From: Rhodococcus sp. SMB37
Lineage (GTDB): Bacteria; Actinomycetota; Actinomycetes; Mycobacteriales; Mycobacteriaceae
Reading direction: 5' to 3'
NCBI RefSeq assembly: GCF_004345605.1
Contig: NZ_SLVY01000001.1
Coordinates: forward strand, 248,001 to 312,000
DNA length: 64,000 bases
The notes under the pieces are model-generated. The model saw only the letters and a program-made list of their open reading frames with translations, ran no database searches and was not told the origin of the DNA. Shown here in pieces: positions 16,892 to 25,766 of this stretch. How positions within the stretch are numbered: position 1 is the stretch's first letter; each line of letters starts with the position of its first letter. The position numbers and the translations under genes are program-made.

Positions 16892-18178
16892 ATGAACACC
16901 ACAGCTGTGCCTCCCGCGAAAGGATCGCGCCGCATCCGGCGCGCAGTGCGCGCGTGCGGTCGGGTACTCGGCCACACCGCGCAATCCGCGTGGAACCACT
17001 CGATCTTCAGCAAGGCCGCGACAGCCGCGTTCTGGCAGACCCTGTCGCTGCCCCCGCTGCTCCTGGGACTTCTCGGCAGCCTCGGTTACGTGGGCGGATG
17101 GTTCGGCCCCGACATCCCCGACATCATCGTGTCCAAGATCGTCACGTTCACTCGCACCGCATTCAGCGACAGCGTCGTCGACGAGATCATCGCGCCGACG
17201 GTCTACGACGTGCTCAATCGCGGGCGGGCGGATGTGATGTCACTGGGTTTCATCCTGTCGCTCTGGGCAGGCTCGTCGGCGATCTCGACGTTCGTCGATT
17301 CGATCGTCGAAGCACACGGCCAACAGGATCACCGCCACCCGGTCTGGCAGCGCGTGTTCGGCCTTTTGCTGTACGTGATGTTTCTCATCCTGGCTGTCGT
17401 CACACTGCCTTTGGTGGCGCTCGGACCGACGATGATCGGCCGTCTACTACCTCAATCCTGGTACACGGTGGGGTCGCAGATCGTCGACACCTTCTACTAC
17501 CCGGGAGTCGGGCTACTGTTGCTCGTCGCCCTGACCACCTTGTACAAGGTGGCGCTGCCGAAGTCCTTGCCGTGGCACCGGCTGCTCGGTGGCGCGATTC
17601 TCGCAGGAGCGTTCTTCATCCTCGCAAGCGCAGGACTGCGCAGGTATCTGACGTGGATCGCCGAGCACGGGTACACCTACGGCGCTCTGGCCGCGCCCAT
17701 TGCGTTCCTGTTGTTCACGTTCTTCCTCGGTTTCGCCGTCGTCATCGGAGCCGAGTTCAACGCCACTGTCCAGGAAATGTGGCCCGCGCGAGCAACACGG
17801 ATCGAACAATGGCGTGTGTGGCTCGCCGAGCAGGCAGACAAGCAGCCGTCACCTGCGGAAGGTCCGGTCACCAACCTGACGCGGCGGATCACGATGGCAA
17901 GCCCGATCCGGCTCACCGATCTTCTACGTTCCGATCAGCTTCCCGGCTACGACGACGCGTTCGTGTCCGATGAGAAGGTGCCCGACGCGTGCCCGATAGA
18001 CCGCCCGGACCGCTCGGCCGCGTCAGGGCACCCGCCGGTGTCCGCACACGACGAATCGGCCGAGGAGGCTTCGATCACCTCGGCCGATGACGGTCCGATC
18101 CCGCCCCGAGACCCCGGGCCGGCGGAAAACGCTCCCCTGACCCGACTACCTCAGTCGCCCTTGCGCAGGCCGTCGTAG
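16892..18178 (+). CDS. YihY/BrkB-family membrane protein
   Basis: A 428-residue membrane protein with six hydrophobic helices in residues about 50-310 and a long hydrophilic, acidic C-terminal tail (about 320-428). The helices around GVGLLLLVALTTLYKVALPK and FTFFLGFAVVIGAEFNATVQEMWP are typical of the YihY/UPF0761 family, once misnamed ribonuclease BN. It corresponds to Rv2707. GGAAG lies before ATG 16892. Role is not settled in the family. Its end overlaps the DUF3039 gene by 28 bases, tail to tail. Confidence 0.88.
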   Translation: MNTTAVPPAKGSRRIRRAVRACGRVLGHTAQSAWNHSIFSKAATAAFWQTLSLPPLLLGLLGSLGYVGGWFGPDIPDIIVSKIVTFTRTAFSDSVVDEIIAPTVYDVLNRGRADVMSLGFILSLWAGSSAISTFVDSIVEAHGQQDHRHPVWQRVFGLLLYVMFLILAVVTLPLVALGPTMIGRLLPQSWYTVGSQIVDTFYYPGVGLLLLVALTTLYKVALPKSLPWHRLLGGAILAGAFFILASAGLRRYLTWIAEHGYTYGALAAPIAFLLFTFFLGFAVVIGAEFNATVQEMWPARATRIEQWRVWLAEQADKQPSPAEGPVTNLTRRITMASPIRLTDLLRSDQLPGYDDAFVSDEKVPDACPIDRPDRSAASGHPPVSAHDESAEEASITSADDGPIPPRDPGPAENAPLTRLPQSPLRRPS

Positions 18179-18387
18179 ACCTTCTTGCATTCGGGGCACA
18201 CCGGGGAGCCGGGCTTCGCCGACTTGGTCACCGGAAAGACCTCCCCGCACAGCGCAACCACGTGGGTGCCCATAACGGCGCTTTCAGCGATCTTGTTCTT
18301 CTTCACGTAGTGGAAGAACTTGGGAGTGTCGTCGCTGGTGGTTTCGTCGGTGGTGGTATCCGGCCGTTCCTTGATATCCGTACTCAC
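18151..18387 (-). CDS. DUF3039 small zinc-ribbon-like protein
   Basis: A 78-residue protein, GTG start (VSTDIKERPD), with FHYVKKNKIAESAVMG, ALCGEVF and CPECKKVYDGL. The three cysteines plus the conserved His suggest a metal site. It matches DUF3039 (Rv2708c). The open frame has an earlier ATG at 18405, but the family start fits GTG 18387. Role unknown. Confidence 0.85.
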   Translation of the reverse strand: MSTDIKERPDTTTDETTSDDTPKFFHYVKKNKIAESAVMGTHVVALCGEVFPVTKSAKPGSPVCPECKKVYDGLRKGD

Positions 18388-18460
18388 GTGTCCATGATGC
18401 CGCACGGAGACCCCGGACCGGTATGTGCATTCGATCTATGGGCGTGGGAAGGTAGTAGAT

Positions 18461-18820
18461 ATGGCACGAACACCTGGTTTCGGCGGATCCCACGAGAGCG
18501 GATCGCCCGATAACCCGGTCCTGATCACGGAGGCGGAGGCGTCTCTCGAGGACCAGCACCGAGCGCGGGTCCGTAAGTACATGACACTGATGGCGTTCCG
18601 AATTCCCGCCCTGATCCTGGCCGCCGTCTCGTACGGCGTGTGGGCGAACCCGTGGATCGCGATGGCGATCATCGGGCTCTCGATCCCCCTGCCGTGGATC
18701 GCGGTACTGATCGCCAACGACCGGCCACCGCGACGGAAGGGCGAGCCGAGCCGCTGGGACGGCCGGCGTCAGGAGCTCGCGGAGCTCGAGGCAGACGAGC
18801 ACCGTGTGATCGACGGCTAA
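18461..18820 (+). CDS. DUF3099 membrane protein
   Basis: A 119-residue protein with two transmembrane helices (FRIPALILAAVSYGVWA and WIAMAIIGLSIPLPWIAVLIA) and a charged tail. DUF3099, Rv2709 in the same place. ATG 18461 is preceded by GGAAGG. Divergent from the DUF3039 gene. Role unknown. Confidence 0.85.
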   Translation: MARTPGFGGSHESGSPDNPVLITEAEASLEDQHRARVRKYMTLMAFRIPALILAAVSYGVWANPWIAMAIIGLSIPLPWIAVLIANDRPPRRKGEPSRWDGRRQELAELEADEHRVIDG

Positions 18821-18824
18821 TGGG

Positions 18825-18862
18825 AGGTATCAAGCCTGGCCGATCCGGCAGACTTGATACCT
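18825..18862. repeat. Ten-base inverted repeat between DUF3099 and the methyltransferase
   Basis: AGGTATCAAG (18825-18834) and CTTGATACCT (18853-18862) are perfect complements, and the 18 bases between them are themselves nearly palindromic (GGCCGATCCGGC). It begins four bases after a stop codon. It can be a terminator without a U-tract or a protein-binding site. Confidence 0.7.
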
Positions 18863-18916
18863 GGTAGCCACATGGGCGCGTCATCGAGTGGTACGTACAG
18901 CTGCGAGAATGTTCCC

Positions 18917-20395
18917 GTGGACCGCGACCTGCTCTTGTCGATCTGCCCCTCTCTACGTAGTGCGTTGACCCGGTGTCGCTACGACATCGACAACGTACGC
19001 GAACTCCTGGGCACCGAAGCTCACGCCGCACTGGGGCGCAGCGAACCCGTTGCCGCGCGACGCGCCTCGCGCGACGCGGGTGATCTGGGTGTGTTGGTGC
19101 GTCTGTTCCTGTTGCAGGACACCTGCCCGGCCGGCGAGGTCGCCGCGGCCCTCGCACCTCTGGACCTCGACGCCGCGGTCGCCGCGGGGCTGCTCGAGGG
19201 CGATGCGGATTGTGTGCGGTCCGCGCTGGATCTGCGGCCGCTGGACGCGGGCGGAGGCAATCTCTGGGTTCTGTCGGACCTCGACGGTGCGCTTCGCCCT
19301 TCGCCGACCCGTCCTGATCATGTGCTGGGGGTCGGGCAGGCGTCCCTGTCGCTGTTGCAGGCCACCCCAGTCGACCCTGTCGGTTCCGTGCTCGATCTCG
19401 GCACCGGATGCGGAGTCCAGGCAATCCACGCGACCGAGTACGCCGACACAGTGACCGCCACCGACATCACTCCGCGGTGCCTCACGCTCGCCGCGGCCTC
19501 GGCCGCGTTGAACGAGCTGGACCTCGAGTTGCTGGAAGGCTCGTGGTTCGAGCCGGTGGCGGGACGCCACTTCGATCGGATCGTCGCGAATCCGCCGTTC
19601 GTGGTGAGCAGCGGCCAGGTGGAGCACAGCTACCGCGATTCGGGACTCGACCTCGACGGCGCCAGCAAGCTGATGCTCTCGCAGGCCGCCGACCACCTGA
19701 ACCCGGGTGGGACCGCGTGCATCCTCGCGTCATGGGTCCATATCGAGGGCCAGGACTGGCGGGCACGCGTCGCGTCCTGGTTGCCCGCGCACGGGGTGGA
19801 CGCGTGGATCGTGCAACGTGATGTCGCCGATCCCGCTCTGTACATCGGGACGTGGCTCCGGGACGGCGACGCCGATCAGCGCGACCCAGCCGTCGCGGTG
19901 CGCGCCGAGGACTGGTTCGACCACTTCGCACGCAACGGCGTCGAAGGCGTCGGTTTCGGGTTCGTCTATCTGCGACGTACGGATGAGCCGTCGGATGTGC
20001 TGGCCGAAGACCTGCGCCATGCCTTCACCGATGCGCTCGGCCCCGAATCGATCGACTATTTCGCACGTCTTCAGTGGCTCCGGGACCACGACGTCCTCGA
20101 ATCACGGTTCCGGGTACGCGCCGACACCGCGCTCGAGCGTGTGTTCCTGCCCGGCGAGGAAGGCTGGGCCCAGGTCGTCGCACGGGTGCATCGTGGAGAT
20201 GGGCCCGCGTGGCAGCACGAGGTGGACGACCTGGCGGCGAACCTGCTCGGTGGCCTGCGCGCCGATGGCCTGCAGCTGGTTGATCTGGTCGGTCTGCTCG
20301 CGGCAGCACACGGAGAGGACGAGGACGAACTGGCGGCCATGGCGGTACCACTGATGCAAGGGCTCGTCCGGCACGGTCTCGTCGAGCCGGTGTAG
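18917..20395 (+). CDS. Class I SAM-dependent methyltransferase with DUF7059 N-terminal and DUF7782 C-terminal domains
   Basis: A 492-residue three-part protein. Residues about 10-110 form the N-terminal domain, VLDLGTGCGVQAIHA (about 157) is the SAM loop, and VANPPFVVSS (about 223) is the catalytic NPPF motif used by N6-adenine and N5-glutamine methyltransferases. The C-terminal 120 residues form a separate helical domain. The open frame begins at 18854, but GTG 18917 (VDRDLLLSICPSLRSAL) fits the family start. Domain names are recalled, not searched. The target could be protein or nucleic acid. It lies between DUF3099 and sigB. Confidence 0.8.
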   Translation: MDRDLLLSICPSLRSALTRCRYDIDNVRELLGTEAHAALGRSEPVAARRASRDAGDLGVLVRLFLLQDTCPAGEVAAALAPLDLDAAVAAGLLEGDADCVRSALDLRPLDAGGGNLWVLSDLDGALRPSPTRPDHVLGVGQASLSLLQATPVDPVGSVLDLGTGCGVQAIHATEYADTVTATDITPRCLTLAAASAALNELDLELLEGSWFEPVAGRHFDRIVANPPFVVSSGQVEHSYRDSGLDLDGASKLMLSQAADHLNPGGTACILASWVHIEGQDWRARVASWLPAHGVDAWIVQRDVADPALYIGTWLRDGDADQRDPAVAVRAEDWFDHFARNGVEGVGFGFVYLRRTDEPSDVLAEDLRHAFTDALGPESIDYFARLQWLRDHDVLESRFRVRADTALERVFLPGEEGWAQVVARVHRGDGPAWQHEVDDLAANLLGGLRADGLQLVDLVGLLAAAHGEDEDELAAMAVPLMQGLVRHGLVEPV

Positions 20396-20419
20396 GTCCC
20401 AGGCGGTGTAGGTCCCAGG
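20388..20419 (+). repeat. Tandem 16-base duplication across a stop codon
   Basis: CGGTGTAGGTCCCAGG occurs at 20388-20403 and again directly at 20404-20419. The first copy contains the TAG stop of the methyltransferase gene. Confidence 0.9.
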
Positions 20420-20526
20420 TGTCAGGGCACAGTTCCCCCACCGACGTCCTCCGCGGATCTCTCAGCAACTTCTCAGACGAGGCTCCAGATTTGTGCAGGT
20501 CGCGGCACTGGGGCTCGGGAACCGGT

Positions 20527-20555
20527 GGGAACTTTCCCGGGTGACCCGAGCGTTG
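20527..20555 (+). promoter_or_regulatory. ECF-type (SigE/SigH) promoter of sigB
   Basis: GGGAAC at 20527-20532 and CGTTG at 20551-20555 are separated by 18 bases, the layout of SigE/SigH-type promoters. In mycobacteria sigB is transcribed from such a site under envelope, heat and oxidative stress. The start codon is 36 bases further on. Confidence 0.65.
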
Positions 20556-20590
20556 AACCCTGTGAGACACCACCGATGAGGAGGCACGTC

Positions 20591-21553
20591 ATGGCACGCC
20601 CCGCAACAACCGCTCGAGTCAATTCCGACCTCGACAATCAAAGTCCCGCCGCCGATCTTGTACGCGTTTATCTGAACGGCATCGGAAAGACGGCACTGCT
20701 GACTGCAGCGGACGAGGTCGAACTGGCAAAGCGGATCGAGGCCGGCCTCTACGCCAAGCACGTGCTCGAGACCAAGAAGCGTCTCTCACCTGCAAAGAAG
20801 CGTGACCTCGCGATCGTCATACGCGAGGGCCAAGCGGCTCGTAGCCACCTGCTCGAAGCGAACTTGCGCCTCGTGGTGTCGCTCGCCAAGCGCTACACCG
20901 GACGCGGAATGCCGCTGCTCGACCTGATCCAGGAAGGCAACCTCGGCCTCATCCGAGCAATGGAGAAGTTCGACTACGCGAAGGGCTTCAAGTTCTCGAC
21001 CTACGCCACGTGGTGGATCCGTCAGGCCATCACGCGCGGTATGGCCGATCAGAGCCGCACCATCCGGCTCCCCGTCCACCTCGTCGAGCAGGTCAACAAG
21101 CTCGCCAGGATCAAGCGGGAACTGCACCAGCAGCTCGGCCGCGAGGCCACCGACGACGAACTGGCGGAAGAGTCCGGCATCCCGGTCACGAAGATCGCCG
21201 ATCTGCTCGACCACAGCCGCGACCCGGTGAGCCTGGACATGCCGGTCGGCAGTGACGAGGAAGCACCGCTCGGCGACTTCATCGAGGACGCCGAGGCGAC
21301 CTCCGCCGAGACCGCGGTGATCGCCGGGCTCCTGCACAGTGATGTCCGTAGCGTTCTCGGAACCCTCGACGAGCGGGAGCAGCAGGTCATCCGCCTGCGG
21401 TACGGGCTCGACGACGGCCAGCCGCGCACGCTCGACCAGATCGGCAAGCTGTTCGGTCTCTCGCGCGAGCGCGTGCGGCAGATCGAACGCGAAGTGATGG
21501 GCAAACTCCGCGAAGGCGAGCGCGCAGAACGCCTCCGCGCATATGCAAGCTGA
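20591..21553 (+). CDS. sigB: Principal-like sigma factor SigB
   Basis: Stress/stationary-phase sigma factor, 320 residues. It lacks the basic N-terminal repeat of SigA and starts directly before region 1.2 ([17 protein letters not shown]). Region 2 ([40 protein letters not shown]) and region 4.2 ([27 protein letters not shown]) are intact. ATG 20591 follows AGGAGG by eight bases. It corresponds to Rv2710 and stands upstream of the iron regulator as in mycobacteria, though here an acetylase/deacetylase pair is inserted between them on the other strand. Confidence 0.96.
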   Translation: MARPATTARVNSDLDNQSPAADLVRVYLNGIGKTALLTAADEVELAKRIEAGLYAKHVLETKKRLSPAKKRDLAIVIREGQAARSHLLEANLRLVVSLAKRYTGRGMPLLDLIQEGNLGLIRAMEKFDYAKGFKFSTYATWWIRQAITRGMADQSRTIRLPVHLVEQVNKLARIKRELHQQLGREATDDELAEESGIPVTKIADLLDHSRDPVSLDMPVGSDEEAPLGDFIEDAEATSAETAVIAGLLHSDVRSVLGTLDEREQQVIRLRYGLDDGQPRTLDQIGKLFGLSRERVRQIEREVMGKLREGERAERLRAYAS

Positions 21554-21572
21554 CCGGGCGCGTCAGCTGTAA

Positions 21573-21608
21573 CGATCCCCGAGAACCGGGCTGGGTTCTC
21601 GGGGATCG
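21573..21608. terminator. Hairpin terminator
   Basis: A perfect 15-pair stem (21573-21587 with 21594-21608, CGATCCCCGAGAACC) and six-base loop between the convergent sigB and acetyltransferase genes. Confidence 0.8.
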
Positions 21609-21651
21609 CGCTGTCGAAGGGCTGTGCTGTTCGATCATCCGATGTGGTCGA

Positions 21652-24399
21652 TCACCGCAGCCGGCGCGGCCCCAGGTCGAGCGGATGCTGCGGTTCCGGG
21701 CCGACCCGTAAATGCGCGTCGGTGAGTTCGGCGCCGATCGGAGACGCCAGCACCGGTTCACACACGAGTTCACGAACCTCGGGCAGGTCGTCGGCGAGCG
21801 CTGAGATGCGCTGCACGATATCGACGAGCGCAGCGCGATTCGCCGGCGCTGCATTGCGGTAGCCGGTCAGCAGCGGCGCGGCCTTGGGCGCGTCGATCAA
21901 TTCGACGGCTTCGTCCTCGGTCAGCGGCAACACCTGGTAGGCGCGGTCACCCAGCAGATCGGAGATCACGCCCGCGACACCGAAGGAGATCAACGACCCG
22001 AACGAGGGATCGTCCTGCACTCGAATCGCGCATCCGATCCCCTTGGTCGCCATCTTCTGCACGTGAAGCAGCGGCTCCCCGGACACTGCGGCGAGGTCAC
22101 GGTAGGCAATCCGGACCGAATCGTCGTCGACGAGGTCCAGTCGGACACCGGTCAGATCCGGCCTGTGACGCCATTGCGCTCCCGTGGCCTTGACCGCGAC
22201 AGGGAAGCCGATTTCGTGGGCCGCAGCGACCGCTTCGTCCTCGGTGGTCACCGAGCGGAACGGGGCGATGTGCACGCCGTAGCATGCGAGCAGCAACGCA
22301 GCCTCGGTGTCGGACAGGTAGCGCCCGTTCGGCGTGGTGTCGAGCCAGCCGTCGACGAGAGTGCGGGCACGTTCCGGGTCGATCCCCACCGGACGGACGA
22401 CCTGCGACTGCGGGCGAGACCGCCACTTGGCATACCGCCACGCGCGTGCCAGCGCGGTCGCAGCCCGTTCCGGCCCGGGATACGAGGGCACCGACCCTCT
22501 GACCGGATTGCCTTCCTCATCACGGACCGCGAGGACGTCGGGGATACCCTCGGTCGCAAGGAATGTGGTGACCACCGGCTTCTCCGCACCTGCCACCGCA
22601 TCGCGCAGTGCCTGTGCGTAGGGCTCGACCGTCACCGCTACCGGGGGAACGAACACCGCGATGACCGCATCGATTTCGGGCGCTCCGACCGCCTGGGTGA
22701 CGGCCTCGGCGAACTCCTCCGGAGTGGCCTGCGCACCGAGATCCACTGCGTCGGCGGGCTTGAGGCCCTGCCCTCTCGCCGCATCCACAGCGAGCACCCC
22801 GAGCGCCGTGGAGTTACCCACCACCGCGACCCGCGGACCCGCCGGCAGCGGCTGGTAACTGAACAACAACGCCGAATCGAACAGCTGCGCAATGGATTCG
22901 ACCTGGACGACGCCGGCCTGCTCGAACAGGTGGCGCACGATCGCGTCGTCCATTTCACCCGTGCGGGCCTCGAGCGCGGGGGGCACCGCGTGCCGACCCG
23001 ATTTGACCGCCACGATCGGCTTGCTCCGGGCGACGCGACGCGCGATGCGTGAGAACTTGCGCGGGTTGCCGAAGCTTTCCAAGTAGAGGAGCACCACCTC
23101 GGTTGCGGGGTCGGTGTCCCAGTACTGCAACAGGTCGTTGCCCGACAGATCGGCGCGGTTGCCCGCCGATACGAACGAGGACAACCCCACTCCCGTCTTG
23201 GCGGCCTCGTCGAGAATTGCGATGCCCAATGCACCCGACTGGCAGAAGAATCCGACGTTGCCCGCAGCCGGCAGAATCGGAGCGAGCGTCGCATTGAGCC
23301 GGAATGCCGGATCGTTGTTGGCGACTCCGAGGGCGTTCGGTCCGATCAGCCGCATCCCGTGAGCACGCGCAGCGTGCGCCAAGCGCCGTTCCGCATCGCG
23401 CCCCTCGGGTCCGGTCTCACCGAATCCGGACGACACGACGAGAAGCGCTTTGACGCCTTTCGCGAGGCAGTCGTCGAGGACCGCGTCGATCGATTCGGCG
23501 GGGACCGCGGCGATCGCGAGGTCGATCTCGTCGGGGATGTCGCGCACCGTCGGGTAGGCACGCACGCCCCGTACCGACCGGTGTTCGGCGTTGACCGGAT
23601 AGACCGGACCGGTGAATCCGCTGCGCAGCATGTTCACCAGGACGGCGTTGCCGACCTTCCGGCTGTCGGTGGACGCACCGATCACTGCGACGCTTTCCGG
23701 GCTCAGGATGTTGCGAACGCTACGAGCCTCGGCGGCGCGCTCGCGCGCGTTGCGTACCGAGACGAGCGCCTCGGTAGGGTCGATGTCGAACTCCAACCGC
23801 ACCACACCGCCCTCGAAACTGCGGCTGACCTGGTACCCGGCCTCACGGAACACCGAGATCATGTGACGGTTCTCGGCGAGAACCTCGGCAACGAAGCGCC
23901 GGAGTCCGTTTTCCGCGGCCGCTCCAGCGAGATGCTCGAGCAGGATGGGCCCCAGCCCGCGCCCCTGATGCGAGTCCGACACGGTGAATGCAACTTCGGC
24001 GGAGAGTCCGTCCCCCTCCGACGGCAGCCCTTCGTAGCGGCCGACCGCGATGATCTCGTCGCCGAGCAGAGCCACGAACGCCACCCGTTTGCGGTGATCG
24101 ACGACAGTGAAATTGAACAGGTCGCGCTTCGAGATGGTCGGATAGGGCCCGAAATAGCGGAGGTATCGCGTCCGTTCGGACAGCTTGCCGTGGAATTCGA
24201 CGACCTTGTCGGCATCCTCCGGAACGATCGGCCGCAGATGGACGACACCACCATCGGAGGCAAGCACATCGGCAACCCAGTGCCGAGGATAGTCACGAGC
24301 GATCGCAAGCGCCCGCTCACGCTCGGGATCGACACCGGCATCAGATGTGCGGATCGACCCGTCGTCCGCAGGTGTCCGCTCGCTCTCCGAATCAGTCAC
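21652..24399 (-). CDS. Pat-type protein acetyltransferase: GNAT domain fused to acetyl-CoA-synthetase-like (NDP-forming) domains
   Basis: A 915-residue protein. Residues about 45-200 are a GNAT domain (SDSHQGRGLGPILLEHLAG is the acetyl-CoA loop). Then follow a CoA-binding domain (SVAVIGASTD, SGFGETGPEG, LIGPNALG), a succinyl-CoA-synthetase-like flavodoxin part and a C-terminal ATP-grasp (GFPVAVKATG). In active NDP-forming enzymes a phospho-histidine sits in a SHTG motif; here the aligned place reads ARTG (in PPALEARTGEMDD), so the His appears replaced by Arg, as in the pseudo-enzyme part of Pat/PatZ lysine acetylases. It likely acetylates acetyl-CoA synthetase and other enzymes. The GTG start at 24399 has GGAGGA and overlaps the end of acuC by eight bases. 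Confidence 0.85.
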   Translation of the reverse strand: MTDSESERTPADDGSIRTSDAGVDPERERALAIARDYPRHWVADVLASDGGVVHLRPIVPEDADKVVEFHGKLSERTRYLRYFGPYPTISKRDLFNFTVVDHRKRVAFVALLGDEIIAVGRYEGLPSEGDGLSAEVAFTVSDSHQGRGLGPILLEHLAGAAAENGLRRFVAEVLAENRHMISVFREAGYQVSRSFEGGVVRLEFDIDPTEALVSVRNARERAAEARSVRNILSPESVAVIGASTDSRKVGNAVLVNMLRSGFTGPVYPVNAEHRSVRGVRAYPTVRDIPDEIDLAIAAVPAESIDAVLDDCLAKGVKALLVVSSGFGETGPEGRDAERRLAHAARAHGMRLIGPNALGVANNDPAFRLNATLAPILPAAGNVGFFCQSGALGIAILDEAAKTGVGLSSFVSAGNRADLSGNDLLQYWDTDPATEVVLLYLESFGNPRKFSRIARRVARSKPIVAVKSGRHAVPPALEARTGEMDDAIVRHLFEQAGVVQVESIAQLFDSALLFSYQPLPAGPRVAVVGNSTALGVLAVDAARGQGLKPADAVDLGAQATPEEFAEAVTQAVGAPEIDAVIAVFVPPVAVTVEPYAQALRDAVAGAEKPVVTTFLATEGIPDVLAVRDEEGNPVRGSVPSYPGPERAATALARAWRYAKWRSRPQSQVVRPVGIDPERARTLVDGWLDTTPNGRYLSDTEAALLLACYGVHIAPFRSVTTEDEAVAAAHEIGFPVAVKATGAQWRHRPDLTGVRLDLVDDDSVRIAYRDLAAVSGEPLLHVQKMATKGIGCAIRVQDDPSFGSLISFGVAGVISDLLGDRAYQVLPLTEDEAVELIDAPKAAPLLTGYRNAAPANRAALVDIVQRISALADDLPEVRELVCEPVLASPIGAELTDAHLRVGPEPQHPLDLGPRRLR

Positions 24400-25663
24400 G
24401 AGGATCCTCCGGGTCCAGCCCGAGAAGCGGGAAGCTTGCTCGGCGCGTAGCGATGATCGCGGAATCGATTCGGGTCAGTGCGCGATCGAGAGACGCCACA
24501 CCGGTTTCGGGTGTGCCACCGGGGCCGTCCCACGGTAGATAGGACAAGTCGGCTCCTTCACCCATTTCGGTGGGAAGTTCGACTCCCGGGGCCATCGCTC
24601 CGACACGTTCACGCCAGTCGTCGGGAACCTTTGTGGTGAGGTCGATCTCACGGTCGAGCGCCGCGGCGATCAGGTGTGTCCACGAGCGTGGCACAACCCG
24701 GACCAGACCGTATCCTCCCCCGCCCAACGCGAGCCAACGCCCCTCGCAGTACCGATCGGCGAGATCACGCATCACGAGATACGACGCGCGTTGCCCGTCG
24801 ACGGTGAGCGACAGATCGGCCAACGGATCTTCGCGGTGGCTGTCGGCTCCGCACTGACTGATGAGGATCTGCGGACGAAACGCGGCGATCGCGCCGGGAA
24901 CGACGGCGTGGAACGCCCGCAACCACAATGAATCGACCGTGCCGGGGAGCACAGGCAGATTGATGGCGGTACCTTCGGCCGCTCCCGCCCCGACCTCACT
25001 CGACCAGCCGGTGTTCGGCCACAGCGTCGCGGGGTGTTGATGAATCGACACTGTCAGCACACGCGGGTCGTCCAGGAACGCGTGCTGGACCCCGTCGCCG
25101 TGATGGGCGTCGACGTCGACATAGGCGATGCGATCGTAGCCCTGATCGAGCAACCACGAGATGGCGATCGCTGCGTCGTTGTAGACGCAGAAGCCGGCGG
25201 CCCAGTCCGCCATCGCGTGGTGCATGCCACCACCGATGCTCACCGCCCTGCGGGTTCTGCCGGATACGATCTCGCGGGCAGCGGCCAACGTGCCCCCCGC
25301 CAGTGTGGCGCTCGCCTCATGCATTTTCGGGAAGATCGGATTGTCTTCGGTACCGAGACCGTGCGGTGTATCGGCCGGAGGCTCCGCCCCGGCGGGCGCC
25401 GAACCTGCCTTCTTGACTGCATCGACGTACCCGGAGGTATGAATGCGGAGTAGATCTGCGTCGCCCGCAGGGTCCGGGCGCACCGTTTCGACGCCCTCGA
25501 GCAGCCCGATGCTGCGCGTGAGCGCCATCGTCAGGTCGAGCCGGGTCGGGTTCATCGGATGGCTCGGACCCCACCGATAGTCGAGGTAATCGGGACTCCA
25601 GACCACCACACGGTCGCCGCCCAGATGTGTCGAACCGCCTGCCGCGGTGGAGCTCGTGGTCAT
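24392..25663 (-). CDS. acuC: AcuC-type lysine deacetylase (histone-deacetylase superfamily)
   Basis: A zinc-dependent deacetylase of 423 residues. Visible active-site parts are GGMHHAM (tandem catalytic His), DVDAHHGDG (zinc Asp and His), QCGADSHREDPLADL (second zinc Asp) and LGGGGYG (transition-state Tyr). It is transcribed with the acetyltransferase downstream and overlaps it, so the pair likely writes and removes acetyl groups on the same proteins, as described for AcuA-AcuC and acetyl-CoA synthetase in Bacillus. ATG 25663 fits the family N-terminus. TAGCGT eight bases upstream is a possible -10. It is divergent from ideR. Confidence 0.93.
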   Translation of the reverse strand: MTTSSTAAGGSTHLGGDRVVVWSPDYLDYRWGPSHPMNPTRLDLTMALTRSIGLLEGVETVRPDPAGDADLLRIHTSGYVDAVKKAGSAPAGAEPPADTPHGLGTEDNPIFPKMHEASATLAGGTLAAAREIVSGRTRRAVSIGGGMHHAMADWAAGFCVYNDAAIAISWLLDQGYDRIAYVDVDAHHGDGVQHAFLDDPRVLTVSIHQHPATLWPNTGWSSEVGAGAAEGTAINLPVLPGTVDSLWLRAFHAVVPGAIAAFRPQILISQCGADSHREDPLADLSLTVDGQRASYLVMRDLADRYCEGRWLALGGGGYGLVRVVPRSWTHLIAAALDREIDLTTKVPDDWRERVGAMAPGVELPTEMGEGADLSYLPWDGPGGTPETGVASLDRALTRIDSAIIATRRASFPLLGLDPEDPRD

Positions 25664-25735
25664 GAACACAGACGCTACTTGCCCGCCTCGGGTCGCGCGA
25701 GCATCGGACCTCACCCACCACCTCAGCGCCACGGT

Positions 25736-25741
25736 TAGAAT
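25736..25741 (+). promoter_or_regulatory. Possible -10 box of ideR
   Basis: TAGAAT matches TANNNT and lies 25 bases before the ideR start, leaving room for the GAAGGGG ribosome site. No IdeR iron box is visible in this intergenic region. Confidence 0.5.
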
Positions 25742-25766
25742 CGGGCGCAGACGAAGGGGTGTGAGA

